Source: G963556115 sp963666605
GTDB lineage: Bacteria; Planctomycetota; SZUA-567
Direction: 5' to 3'
NCBI GenBank assembly: GCA_965140405.1
Contig: OZ223208.1
Span: forward strand, 2,170,001-2,234,000
DNA: 64,000 nt
Under the pieces are notes generated by a model. That model was given only the letters and a program-made list of their open reading frames with translations, was not told where the DNA came from and ran no database searches. Positions within the stretch are counted from its first letter, which is position 1; each line of letters opens with the position of its first letter. The translations under genes were made by a program, and so were the position numbers. Shown one piece after another: positions 27,138-35,310 of the stretch.

Positions 27138-28192
27138 TGCCTGCAAAGATCATTAAGGTATTAGTTATAGATGATTCCGCTTTAGTGCGAAATATTTTAA
27201 AAGATGGACTCGATGCTGACCCAGGAATAGAGGTCGTCGCTACAGCTTCTGATCCGTTTATTGCACGTGATAAAATATTGGAATTTAGACCCGATGTGCT
27301 TACTTTGGATGTCGAAATGCCAAGAATGGACGGTGTCGAATTTTTGAGGAAACTCATGCCGCAGTATCCTATCCCGGTTGTAATGGTTAGCAGCCTTACC
27401 GAAAAGGGTAAGCAAATAACTTTGGATGCGCTTGAAGCTGGTGCAGTAGATATTGTTACAAAGCCTAAAGCAGACCTCGCTCGTGGTTTATCAATGATGA
27501 TGTCACAGCTAAAGACAAAGATAAAAATTGCATCGACAGCCAATGTTTCACACTGGAAGAACAAACCTGTCGTACTTAGAACAGGAAAGACATTAAACTA
27601 TACTGCTCTACCTGAAAGTACTGATAAAATCATTGCTATTGGTGCCTCAACAGGTGGAACTGAAGCAATAAAAGCAGTTATTACTCAATTTCCCCGCACA
27701 ACTCCTGGAGTGGTAATTGTACAGCATATGCCTGCTGGATTTACCCGAATGTTTTCAGAGCGTATGAATAATGAGTGTACTATGGAGGTTAAGGAAGCAG
27801 AAGATGGTGATCGAATTATGACAGGTAGAGTGTTAATTGCTCCTGGTGGTAAGCACCTCAAAGTTGTAAGGTCTGGTGGTATATACAAAGTAGATGTAAA
27901 AGAAGGTCCGTTATGCTGTGGGCATTGTCCTTCAGTTGAAGTTATGATGCAGTCTATTGCTAAAAGTGTTGGCTCGAATGCGGTAGGGGCGATGCTTACG
28001 GGGATGGGTGCTGATGGCGCGACAGGAATGAAAGCGATGAGAGATGCAGGTGCTAGATGTATCGCTCAAGACGAAGCAAGTTGTGTGGTTTTTGGAATGC
28101 CCAAAGAGGCTTATCTTAAAGGTGGAGCAGAAAGGCTTGTGCCATTATCAAAGATCTCTGCAACTTTATTAAATTTCTTATCGGGAGTTTAA
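27137..28192 (+). CDS. cheB: Chemotaxis methylesterase CheB (module 2)
   Basis: 351 residues with receiver (VLVIDDSALVRNIL, TLDVEMPRMDGVEFL, TKPKA) and methylesterase domain (Ser in IGASTGGTEAI, His in VQHMPAGFT, Asp in LTGMGADGATGM). All functional residues are present. It is the second CheB in the region. Its position next to cheR implies the paired methylation/demethylation cycle of module 2. Confidence 0.96.
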   Translation: MPAKIIKVLVIDDSALVRNILKDGLDADPGIEVVATASDPFIARDKILEFRPDVLTLDVEMPRMDGVEFLRKLMPQYPIPVVMVSSLTEKGKQITLDALEAGAVDIVTKPKADLARGLSMMMSQLKTKIKIASTANVSHWKNKPVVLRTGKTLNYTALPESTDKIIAIGASTGGTEAIKAVITQFPRTTPGVVIVQHMPAGFTRMFSERMNNECTMEVKEAEDGDRIMTGRVLIAPGGKHLKVVRSGGIYKVDVKEGPLCCGHCPSVEVMMQSIAKSVGSNAVGAMLTGMGADGATGMKAMRDAGARCIAQDEASCVVFGMPKEAYLKGGAERLVPLSKISATLLNFLSGV

Positions 28193-28195
28193 CTG

Positions 28196-28690
28196 ATGTC
28201 TGAAAGATTGATACTGGGTGTCGGTGACTACGGTGTAGTCTCTGAACCTGGTGGGATTGTTAAAACACTGGCTTTGGGGTCATGCATTGCTATTTGCTTG
28301 CTTGATCGTAAGACTAGGTGTATTGGAATGGCGCATGTTGCTCTTCCTGACTCTAAAATAAGCCCTGAAAGGGCGAAAGAATGCCCAGGGCATTTCGCTG
28401 ATACTGCGGTGCCAGCACTTCTGGCAGAAATGAAAAGTAAAGCAGGATCGGTATCTAAGGGAGCTGGGTTGATCGTGAAACTTGCTGGCGGTGCTAATGT
28501 TGCTGATACTAATAACACTTTCAATATCGGTAAGCGCAATGCTCTAGCTATACGAAAAATATTATGGCAGTATGGACTTGGTGCTGTTTCGGAGGATGTT
28601 GGTGGTAACTTCAGTAGAAGTGTAGCTATTCACAAGGATACAGGCAAGGTTGTATTGTCTAGTCCTGGTCGCGACGACTGGGAGATATAG
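28196..28690 (+). CDS. cheD: Chemoreceptor glutamine deamidase CheD
   Basis: A 164-residue canonical CheD with catalytic Cys30 in LGSCIAICLLD and His47 in GMAHVALPD. It deamidates receptor glutamines and binds CheC/CheX-type phosphatases in studied species. It starts 3 bases after cheB2. Unlike the CheD-like protein upstream in the same operon it keeps the active residues. Confidence 0.95.
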   Translation: MSERLILGVGDYGVVSEPGGIVKTLALGSCIAICLLDRKTRCIGMAHVALPDSKISPERAKECPGHFADTAVPALLAEMKSKAGSVSKGAGLIVKLAGGANVADTNNTFNIGKRNALAIRKILWQYGLGAVSEDVGGNFSRSVAIHKDTGKVVLSSPGRDDWEI

Positions 28691-28697
28691 GGGAATT

Positions 28698-29564
28698 ATG
28701 ATGAATGATATAACAGAAAAAATTATTCGAGATGTTAAAATGATTCCGCCAATGTCGAAGACTGCAACAGAGCTTTTGAACATAACAATGGATGAATCAC
28801 ATACTGTCGATGACATTGTTAGAGTTGTAGCTAGTGATCCTATGCTTACTGGTCAACTCTTGAAAATTGCTAATTCTGCCGTTTATGCGAGGAGAAACGC
28901 TGTTGATTCTATTGCAACTGCCGTTAGTTATCTTGGTAATAAACTTGTTGTGGGTATTGCCCTTGGAGCAAGCTGTGCTTGTATTTATGAGGCAAAGCTT
29001 GAGGGATATGAGAGTGAAGGTGGTGACTTATGGTTGCACTGTTTACGTACGGCTATAGCCTCAAAAGAATTTGCAAAGTACACAGGTAAGAAGGTTGATG
29101 CAAATGTTGCTTATACTGCAGGTTTGCTTCATGATATTGGTAAAGCGATACTCTCTGTATATTTGGCGGATAAATTAGTTGAAATAAGAGAGATCTTTGC
29201 TAATTCTGTACCTAAGGATTTTTGTGAAGTAGAGAAGAAACTCGCTGGTGTTGACCATTGTGAACTAGGTGTAATCCTCGGAAAGCATTGGAATCTACCA
29301 GAGACTATCAAGAGCGTGATACGTTATCATCATCATCCAGCTTTAGCTCCACAAGAGTATAGAGCAATATGTTATACCGTTCACCTTGCAGACACTGTTG
29401 CTATGATGGCTGGTAATGGTACTGGTGTTGATACGTTACATTATTCTCTTGATAATTCATATGATCAGTATATTGATATTGATAGGAATGAACTTGATAG
29501 AATGCTACTTATGCTAGGTCTAGAGTTTGGAAAGACTTCGACTGCATTGGGCGAAAGTAAATAA
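28698..29564 (+). CDS. HDOD domain protein (chemotaxis operon)
   Basis: About 288 residues, with the HDOD fold across the protein: IPPMSKTATELLNI, VASDPMLTGQLLKIANSAVY, AVSYLGNKLVVGIA and the HD-like AGLLHDIGKAILSVYL, then HHHPALAP, a segment with additional His residues. More HD-like residues survive than in the HDOD protein at 12.8 kb, so metal binding is possible. AGGGGA sits upstream; two consecutive ATGs fit (28698 or 28701) and the second is slightly better spaced. It follows cheD by 7 bases. Confidence 0.88.
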   Translation: MMNDITEKIIRDVKMIPPMSKTATELLNITMDESHTVDDIVRVVASDPMLTGQLLKIANSAVYARRNAVDSIATAVSYLGNKLVVGIALGASCACIYEAKLEGYESEGGDLWLHCLRTAIASKEFAKYTGKKVDANVAYTAGLLHDIGKAILSVYLADKLVEIREIFANSVPKDFCEVEKKLAGVDHCELGVILGKHWNLPETIKSVIRYHHHPALAPQEYRAICYTVHLADTVAMMAGNGTGVDTLHYSLDNSYDQYIDIDRNELDRMLLMLGLEFGKTSTALGESK

Positions 29565-29590
29565 ATTAACTGTTTAGGAGATAATATACA

Positions 29591-29977
29591 ATGACCAAGC
29601 GTGTTGTTATTGCTGATGATTCTGCTCTTGCACGTATGTTCCTTAGAAGATGCCTTGAGATAACAGGGTTGAACGATGCAGAATTTGTCGAAGCGGCTGA
29701 TGGTGCCGAAGCTCTGGAAAAGCTTAAAGAGGTACCAACCGACCTACTTGTTACAGACTTGACTATGCCTGATGTGGATGGTTTAGAGCTTATGCGTGCG
29801 ATTGCCGCAAGTCCAAGGCTAAATGGGACTCCTGTTCTTGTTGTTACTAGTGCTGGTAATGAAGCACAGCGTGAAGAGCTTATGTCGTTAGGTGTTATAG
29901 CGATTCTTTCAAAACCAATCAATCCACCGGTTGTGGCTGATGCTTTGGAAAAGATTTTTCCTGATTTAGGAGTATAA
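29591..29977 (+). CDS. cheY: CheY response regulator
   Basis: A 128-residue single receiver: Asp pair in VIADDSALARMF, phospho-Asp in LVTDLTMPDVDG, Thr/Ser switch in VVTSAGNE and Lys in LSKPINPP. AGGAG lies upstream. It is followed after 2 bases by a CheX-type gene, so its phosphatase is encoded next to it. It is the second free-standing CheY of the region and the third single-domain receiver. Confidence 0.93.
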   Translation: MTKRVVIADDSALARMFLRRCLEITGLNDAEFVEAADGAEALEKLKEVPTDLLVTDLTMPDVDGLELMRAIAASPRLNGTPVLVVTSAGNEAQREELMSLGVIAILSKPINPPVVADALEKIFPDLGV

Positions 29978-29979
29978 TT

Positions 29980-30435
29980 ATGGATAGAGAAATACTTGGT
30001 ACTGCTCTGTTTGAATCAATTAGAGATACTCTTGAAACAATGGCATTTGCCGAGGTAAGACCTTACGATGATTCAACTGATTCTAAACTTGACCTTGATG
30101 TAGAATTTTTGTGGGGTAAGGTCGGAATTGACTGTGTTCATGATATGAATGCAATTGAATTCTGTTTGCCAGAAGAGTTTGCATCTGAAATGGCTGAGAC
30201 GATGTATGCTGGTATGATTGAGATAGAAAAAAAAGCCGTAATGGATACGGTTGCAGAATTAACAAATACTCTCGCTGGTAGCTTCTTATTAAGCTTTGGG
30301 GAGAAGGCAGGTAAGTTCACGCTTTCAGTGCCAGAATCAGGCGAAGGAAAGGTAATGCCTCCTAAAGAAAGCATTGTATGCCAATGCGTTGTAGATGAGA
30401 TGCACTCTGTTAGAGCCGTACTTTACTTTGACTAA
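29980..30435 (+). CDS. cheX: CheX-type CheY-P phosphatase
   Basis: A 151-residue CheC/CheX-family protein. The active E-x-x-N motif is Glu93-Asn96 in MDTVAELTNTLAGSF; the family uses this to remove phosphate from CheY. Only one such motif is present, as in CheX. It closes the module 2 operon and is followed by a strong terminator. Confidence 0.85.
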   Translation: MDREILGTALFESIRDTLETMAFAEVRPYDDSTDSKLDLDVEFLWGKVGIDCVHDMNAIEFCLPEEFASEMAETMYAGMIEIEKKAVMDTVAELTNTLAGSFLLSFGEKAGKFTLSVPESGEGKVMPPKESIVCQCVVDEMHSVRAVLYFD

Positions 30436-30461
30436 TATTTGTTCCTAAATGGTTTATTTCC

Positions 30462-30494
30462 AAAACACTATGACTTTATCATAGTGTTTTTTTT
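30462..30494 (+). terminator. Intrinsic terminator of the cheA2-cheX operon
   Basis: A 12-bp stem (AAAACACTATGA / TCATAGTGTTTT) with a 5-base loop is followed by four further T. It starts 27 bases after the cheX stop. Confidence 0.93.
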
Positions 30495-30502
30495 ATTATA
30501 AC

Positions 30503-30531
30503 TTGACTATAGTATACTTATGGTATATTAT
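30503..30531 (+). promoter_or_regulatory. padR promoter
   Basis: TTGACT (30503-30508), a 17-base spacer and TATTAT (30526-30531). The -10 box lies inside the 32-base palindrome, so repressor binding there would block RNA polymerase. Confidence 0.75.
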
Positions 30532-30550
30532 ACATGTATAATATACCATA
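30519..30550 (+). promoter_or_regulatory. 32-base perfect palindrome, probable PadR operator
   Basis: Bases 30519-30550 read identically on both strands, with the centre between 30534 and 30535 and half-site TATGGTATATTATACA. It covers the -10 box and the expected transcription start of padR. PadR regulators bind inverted repeats and often repress their own operon, so autoregulation is inferred. Confidence 0.75.
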
Positions 30551-30560
30551 AGGGGATTAA

Positions 30561-31109
30561 ATGTTAAAGTATGGCTTACTTGGGTTGCTAAACTATAATG
30601 ACATGAGCGGGTATGAAATTACCAAAGCATTTGAGAAGTCTGTTGGATTCTTCTGGACAGTTACAATGTCTCAAGTTTATAGGGAGTTGACCGCAATGGA
30701 AAAGAATGGGTGGTTGAACTCTAGTCAGGTTATTCAGAATGGAAAACCAAATAAGAAGGTTTATAGTATTACAGAACTCGGTAAGAGTGAGTTTACAAAA
30801 TGGCTGTCAGCCTATAATGGTGAGAGTTTTTTCATAAAAAGAAACTCATTTTTAGTAAATCTTTTCTTTGGCGGTGAGAGGACTATACATGAAAATATTA
30901 AGATTCTAAAGAGATTTAAAGAGGATTGTCTTTGTTATGTCTCTTCTATCTCAAAGACAGATGAATCAATAAATGAGTATTCAGAAGTTGTTAATAATGA
31001 TGTGCATACCGTATACTGGGAAATAGTTGCTGATTTAGGACGATCATCGATAGTAGAAACAGTTAAATGGATTGAACGCAGTATTGATAAGTTGGAGAAA
31101 CTATTATGA
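30561..31109 (+). CDS. PadR family transcriptional regulator
   Basis: 182 residues. The N-terminal winged helix is typical (LKYGLLGLLNYNDMSGYEITKAFE, VTMSQVYRELTAMEKNGWL, KKVYSITELGKSEF), followed by the helical C-terminal dimerisation domain of the long PadR subfamily (PadR/Vir type). Such proteins repress detoxification or transport genes until a small ligand binds. AAGGGG precedes the ATG. It overlaps the flavodoxin-SCP2 gene by 4 bases (ATGA), so that gene is the probable target. Confidence 0.9.
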   Translation: MLKYGLLGLLNYNDMSGYEITKAFEKSVGFFWTVTMSQVYRELTAMEKNGWLNSSQVIQNGKPNKKVYSITELGKSEFTKWLSAYNGESFFIKRNSFLVNLFFGGERTIHENIKILKRFKEDCLCYVSSISKTDESINEYSEVVNNDVHTVYWEIVADLGRSSIVETVKWIERSIDKLEKLL

Positions 31110-32692
31110 AGATTTTAGTGATAAATGGTAGTCCAAAGGTTCAAAATAGTAATACAATTAAGCTCACAAATGAATTCATAAGAGGAATTCAGAATAAAAC
31201 AGAATGTAGTGTTACAACTTTTAATGCCTACGAATCTGGTAATCTTCATGACTGCATTGGTTGCTTTACTTGTTGGACTAAGACTCCAGGGAGGTGTATA
31301 TTCTCTGATGATATGCCATTAAAAGAATATATTGAAGCTGATATTGTAATTTGGAGTTTTCCTTTGTATTGCTTTGGTATGCCGTCTAAGGCTAAGTGTG
31401 TAATGGATCGCTTATTGCCTACCAAAAAACCAACAATAATGATCGATGACTCTGGCAGAAATCTTCACCCGTCTAGATATGAAGTATCTGGGAAAAAGTA
31501 TATTTTGATTTCTACATGTGGATTCTATGAGGTTGAGAATAATTTTGAAGGATTGATTAAACAGTTTGATCTTGTATATGGTGATACTTATACCTCAATT
31601 CTTTGCCCTGAAGGAGAGTTATTCAGCGTACCCCAACTGGAGGGCAGGTGTAAGGAGTATTTGGAAGGTGTTGTTCTTGCAGGCGAAGAATATGCAGTTA
31701 ATAATAAGATTAGTAGAAAGACCCAGAATCTTCTGAGTGAAAAATTATTTTCTCGTAAGGCATTTATTGATATGGCAAATGCCTCATGGGATATTAAAGG
31801 TGATCCGAATCGGTTGAGTAAGGGGCATAGAATACTACTACAGATGGCTGCAATCTATAATAAGCATAATTACAAAAAAGATATAGTATTAGAGTTTAAT
31901 TTCTCTGATCAGGATGAAACATACCAGTTGTGGATTGATCGAGATAAATGTGTTGTCGTGGATAATGATTTTAGGGATTTTACAACAAAAATCAGTACAA
32001 CACTTGACGTTTGGCTTGATATATCAGATGGTAAGATTTCTGGACCGCAAGCTATGATGGATGGTTTATACAAAGTATCTGGTGATTTTGATACTATGAT
32101 GGATATGGATAAACTATTTAGTACAAAAACACACACCGTTTCTGACTCTAACAAAAAAAAGACCAACATGAGTGCCTTACTCATACCATTTATTACTTTC
32201 TGGGTGGGTGTGCCTCTTTCGCCATTTTATGGTGCATTGGCAACAATAGTTGCTGCATTTTTAGCTCTATTATTTGCCATAAAATTTCGTTTGACTACAT
32301 ATGATTATATATGTGCATGTTCCGCTATATTGCTAGCAATTGTATCTATTAATGGGTTTGATAGTAATATACTAGTGCCAATTTCATATATAATATTTGG
32401 TATAATATGGTTAGTTTCATGTTTCTTGAAAATTCCTTTGACAGCATACTACTCAGTAAATGAGTATGGTGACGAGTATCTTTCCAATCCATTATTTGTA
32501 AAAACAAATAGAATTTTGACGCTATGTTGGAGTGTGGCGTATTTTATAGTCGCTATAATTGTATACTATACACTTTTGACTGAGTTTAGAGCAGGTACCG
32601 GTATAACGACGACGGTGTTCTTTGGGTTTATGGGATTTTATACAAAGTGGTTTAAAGATTACTATCCAGCATATGTTGCGAAGGAAAAATAA
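31106..32692 (+). CDS. Flavodoxin/FMN reductase - SCP2 - membrane domain fusion
   Basis: 528 residues in three parts. Residues 1-195 are a flavodoxin-like NADPH-dependent FMN reductase domain (ILVINGSPK at the start, DCIGCFTCW, WSFPLYCFGMPSKAKCVMDR). Residues about 254-340 resemble an SCP2 lipid-binding domain (YQLWIDRDKCVVVDNDF, LDVWLDISDGKISGPQAMMDG). Residues about 356-520 contain five or six membrane segments. A flavin-dependent reduction of a membrane-associated or hydrophobic substrate, under PadR control, is inferred. The two CXXC-like cysteines near the N-terminus are notable. The module looks self-contained and may have been acquired by transfer. Confidence 0.75.
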   Translation: MKILVINGSPKVQNSNTIKLTNEFIRGIQNKTECSVTTFNAYESGNLHDCIGCFTCWTKTPGRCIFSDDMPLKEYIEADIVIWSFPLYCFGMPSKAKCVMDRLLPTKKPTIMIDDSGRNLHPSRYEVSGKKYILISTCGFYEVENNFEGLIKQFDLVYGDTYTSILCPEGELFSVPQLEGRCKEYLEGVVLAGEEYAVNNKISRKTQNLLSEKLFSRKAFIDMANASWDIKGDPNRLSKGHRILLQMAAIYNKHNYKKDIVLEFNFSDQDETYQLWIDRDKCVVVDNDFRDFTTKISTTLDVWLDISDGKISGPQAMMDGLYKVSGDFDTMMDMDKLFSTKTHTVSDSNKKKTNMSALLIPFITFWVGVPLSPFYGALATIVAAFLALLFAIKFRLTTYDYICACSAILLAIVSINGFDSNILVPISYIIFGIIWLVSCFLKIPLTAYYSVNEYGDEYLSNPLFVKTNRILTLCWSVAYFIVAIIVYYTLLTEFRAGTGITTTVFFGFMGFYTKWFKDYYPAYVAKEK

Positions 32693-32701
32693 TTCATTTT
32701 A

Positions 32702-32733
32702 AAAATGGGTACTGCATAAGCAGTACCCATTTT
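32702..32733. terminator. 14-bp hairpin between convergent fusion gene and leuA
   Basis: Arms AAAATGGGTACTGC and GCAGTACCCATTTT with a 4-base loop. The arms start with A and end with T, so it can act in both directions. Confidence 0.9.
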
Positions 32734-32756
32734 AAGTGTTTATGTTCTTTTGATTC

Positions 32757-34442
32757 CTACTTAGAGCTTAACATACGGTTTACAGCATTCATCAATGATT
32801 TAACAGCTGCTTGTGAGGTATTCGTGTCGCTTGCTACGCCCCAGAAGACTTTGCCGTCTTTGTCCTTCACTGATATATAGCTAATGCCAATAGCATCAGT
32901 ACCATGACCACTTGTACTCTCATGGTAGTCCTCAAGTTCGAAGATATCTCCGATTATTGATTTAAATGCCACTCCGAATGCATTGACTGGACCATTACCG
33001 TCACAAGTAGCTTCCTTTTCTTCACCATCAACAATCACCTTAAGTTTACCGTGAACAACACTAGTATCAGTTTCATCAGTGTTTGTCCAGAAACCAACCA
33101 ATTGATACGTAGGGTTGGCAGGATTTACAAACTCATTACAGAAGACATTGTGCACTTCTTGTGAAGTGACCTCTCTGCCTTCTTCGTCTGTATACTTTTG
33201 GATAACACGACCAATATGAGGTAGAATTGGTTTAGGGAATTTATATCCGTATACCTGTTCAAGAATATATGCTGCTCCACCTTTTCCTGACTGACTATTA
33301 ATGCGGACAATATTCTCGTAACCTCTACCAATATCAGCTGGATCAATATGAAGATAAGGAACTTTCCAGCCCATTTTGAATCTTTCAGCATCCTTATTTC
33401 TGATCTTCATACCCTTTCTAATTGCATCCTGATGCGAACCAGAGAAGGCTGTAAAGACAAGGTCTCCGGAGTATGGCTGTCTAGCGTAGATCTCCATCTT
33501 CGTAAGCCTCTGGTAGACCTCACATATTTCAGGAAGATTAGAAAAATCAAGACCAGTATCAATACCGCGACCATGAAGGTTGCAAGCCATTATTACAAGG
33601 TCAATATTTCCTGTACGTTCACCACACCCAAAGAGAGTTCCTTCTACACGTGATGCCCCTGCAAGAATAGAAAGCTCTGTAGATGCAATACCCATACCAG
33701 TATCATTATGGGCATGAACAGAGATTACGACACTATCCATATACTTGAACTTACTACAGAATAGTTCAATCATGTCGGCATCTTGATTAGGCGGCCTCCT
33801 TTCAACTGTTGCTGGAAGATTCAAAATTAAAGGTTTCTCAGGAGTCGCTTTACCCCATGCTTCAAAAACTTTCTCACATATCTTTACTGCAAAATCGATA
33901 TCTGTATCGGTAAACTCTTCAGGAGAAAACTGGTGCCTAAAATCTGTCTCTGGTGATTTATCAGCAAGTTCACGTATAAGCTTTGTAGCACCAACAGCGA
34001 TCTCTATTGTCTGCTCCTCGTTCAAACCAAACACTCTGTTCATGTGTAGATCAGAGGTGGCAAGATACGAGTGAATGATAGCTTGTTTCGCTCCTTTAAA
34101 TGCATCAAAAGTCTTCCTGATCAACTCTTCTCTACACTGAGTCAAGCCCATCACAAAAACGTCATCAGGGATATGACCATTTTTTACTAGTGATGATGTG
34201 AACTCAAAGTCCTCAGCAGATGCTGATGGATATGAGACTTCAATCTCTTTGAAGCCAATATCACACAGCATCTTGAAGTACTCCAGTTTTGCCGCAGATG
34301 AGAGTGGATTTGGTAGCGCCTGATTGCCGTCTCTAAGATCTACAGATACCCAAGTAGGGCTCTTTTCGATAACTTTAGATGGCCATTTTCTCTCTGGCAT
34401 ATCAAATGGTGCTGGATTTGAGTACTTCGGTAACTCTGACAT
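32757..34442 (-). CDS. leuA: 2-isopropylmalate synthase (long LeuA type)
   Basis: First committed step of leucine synthesis: condenses acetyl-CoA with 2-ketoisovalerate. 561 residues, the longer form also found in actinobacteria and fungi. The catalytic barrel has VDLRDGNQAL and the metal motif VHAHNDTGMG, then GCGERTGN. The C-terminal allosteric leucine-binding domain is present (GPVNAFGVAFKSIIGD, GHGTDAIGISYI). AAAAGGAG precedes the ATG. An upstream Leu-rich leader peptide and terminator hairpin point to attenuation control. No other leu genes are in the window. Confidence 0.95.
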   Translation of the reverse strand: MSELPKYSNPAPFDMPERKWPSKVIEKSPTWVSVDLRDGNQALPNPLSSAAKLEYFKMLCDIGFKEIEVSYPSASAEDFEFTSSLVKNGHIPDDVFVMGLTQCREELIRKTFDAFKGAKQAIIHSYLATSDLHMNRVFGLNEEQTIEIAVGATKLIRELADKSPETDFRHQFSPEEFTDTDIDFAVKICEKVFEAWGKATPEKPLILNLPATVERRPPNQDADMIELFCSKFKYMDSVVISVHAHNDTGMGIASTELSILAGASRVEGTLFGCGERTGNIDLVIMACNLHGRGIDTGLDFSNLPEICEVYQRLTKMEIYARQPYSGDLVFTAFSGSHQDAIRKGMKIRNKDAERFKMGWKVPYLHIDPADIGRGYENIVRINSQSGKGGAAYILEQVYGYKFPKPILPHIGRVIQKYTDEEGREVTSQEVHNVFCNEFVNPANPTYQLVGFWTNTDETDTSVVHGKLKVIVDGEEKEATCDGNGPVNAFGVAFKSIIGDIFELEDYHESTSGHGTDAIGISYISVKDKDGKVFWGVASDTNTSQAAVKSLMNAVNRMLSSK

Positions 34443-34479
34443 GACTTCTCCTTTTGCAAAATTTTTGTAACTATTTTAT

Positions 34480-34514
34480 AAAAAAAAACACCTGAGCTTC
34501 ATGAGCATCAGGTG
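34480..34514 (-). terminator. Attenuator hairpin upstream of leuA
   Basis: On the minus strand, CACCTGA and TCAGGTG arms (34508-34514 and 34489-34495), extended by GCT/AGC with one bulged base, are followed by nine T (34488-34480). It lies 37 bases before the leuA ATG, between the leader peptide and the gene, so it must be overridden for leuA to be transcribed. Confidence 0.88.
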
Positions 34515-34545
34515 AAATAAAAGTATGAATTTTATAATTATTCAA

Positions 34546-34623
34546 TCACCAACCCGCTCTTACATTGTCTGTAAGGTTACCAAGCAGCAGGATTAGCAGT
34601 GAATTTTGAATTGTATTTTCCAT
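34546..34623 (-). CDS. leuA leader peptide (25 aa, Leu-rich)
   Basis: An ATG-to-TGA ORF of 25 codons whose middle reads S-L-L-I-L-L-L-G-N-L. Six of 25 residues are leucine, five of them within a run of six. A pause-type hairpin (CTTACA/TGTAAG, 34559-34564 and 34570-34575) overlaps its end, and the attenuator hairpin follows 31 bases after the stop. Stalling at Leu codons when charged tRNA-Leu is scarce would favour leuA transcription. The ribosome site is weak (AAAG). It is too short for normal gene finders. Confidence 0.82.
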   Translation of the reverse strand: MENTIQNSLLILLLGNLTDNVRAGW

Positions 34624-34707
34624 ATCTTTATTATCGGATAAAATAATTTAAAATCAAGGTTTAAAATTTTTAAAACAAAAAAAATATAAAAAGTACAAAA
34701 AAAGTTG

Positions 34708-34736
34708 TTGACTATATAATGGGATAACACTATAAA
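34708..34736 (+). promoter_or_regulatory. Predicted hydrogenase operon promoter
   Basis: TTGACT (34708-34713), a 17-base spacer and TATAAA (34731-34736). Transcription would start near 34743, leaving a leader of about 95 bases before hydC. Confidence 0.7.
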
Positions 34737-34838
34737 ACAAATCAGGTGTTGTCTTTGTAACTCCTTAATAAGTAAATATTTACCGATAAAATATTACTCA
34801 AAGGAAGTTCCGTTTTTTATTAGAAAGGTGTCTGTTTT

Positions 34839-35291
34839 ATGTCTGAAATTAATGTAAAAGAAATAGCTGATAAGTGGAAGGATGTGCCTGGAAGTCTCAT
34901 TATGGCTCTGCACGAACTTCAGGAAGAAGTAGGATATGTTCCTAGAAATGAAGCAATGAAACTTGCTACTGCAATGAATGTTTCACTTGCTAGAATTTAT
35001 GAAGTTATCACATTCTATAGTTTCTTCAAGCTTGAAGCACCAGGAAAGCACAAAATCCAAGTATGTATGGGTACTGCTTGCTATCTTAAAGGGGCTCAAG
35101 CATTAGTAGATGAACTAAAAGTTCAGCTCAAAGTCGAAGAAGGTTGTACTACATCTGACGGCAATTTCCAATTGGAAGTTGTCCGTTGTGTTGGGTGCTG
35201 TAGTATTGCGCCGGTTGTTGTGGTCGGTGAGAAGGTTTACAGCAAGGTTTCACCTGATGAGGTGTCTGCTATTATTTCAGAGTATGAATAA
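34839..35291 (+). CDS. hydC: [FeFe]-hydrogenase subunit C, NuoE-like
   Basis: A 150-residue thioredoxin-like [2Fe-2S] protein of the NuoE family. The cluster ligands are Cys76 and Cys81 (CMGTAC) and Cys117 and Cys121 (CVGCC). In trimeric bifurcating hydrogenases this subunit works beside the NuoF-like HydB, the NAD(H)-reacting subunit. It heads the operon hydC-hydB-hydA, with 19 bases to the next gene. It has a strong promoter upstream. Confidence 0.93.
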   Translation: MSEINVKEIADKWKDVPGSLIMALHELQEEVGYVPRNEAMKLATAMNVSLARIYEVITFYSFFKLEAPGKHKIQVCMGTACYLKGAQALVDELKVQLKVEEGCTTSDGNFQLEVVRCVGCCSIAPVVVVGEKVYSKVSPDEVSAIISEYE

Positions 35292-35310
35292 CTTTTACAA
35301 GGAAGAATAA

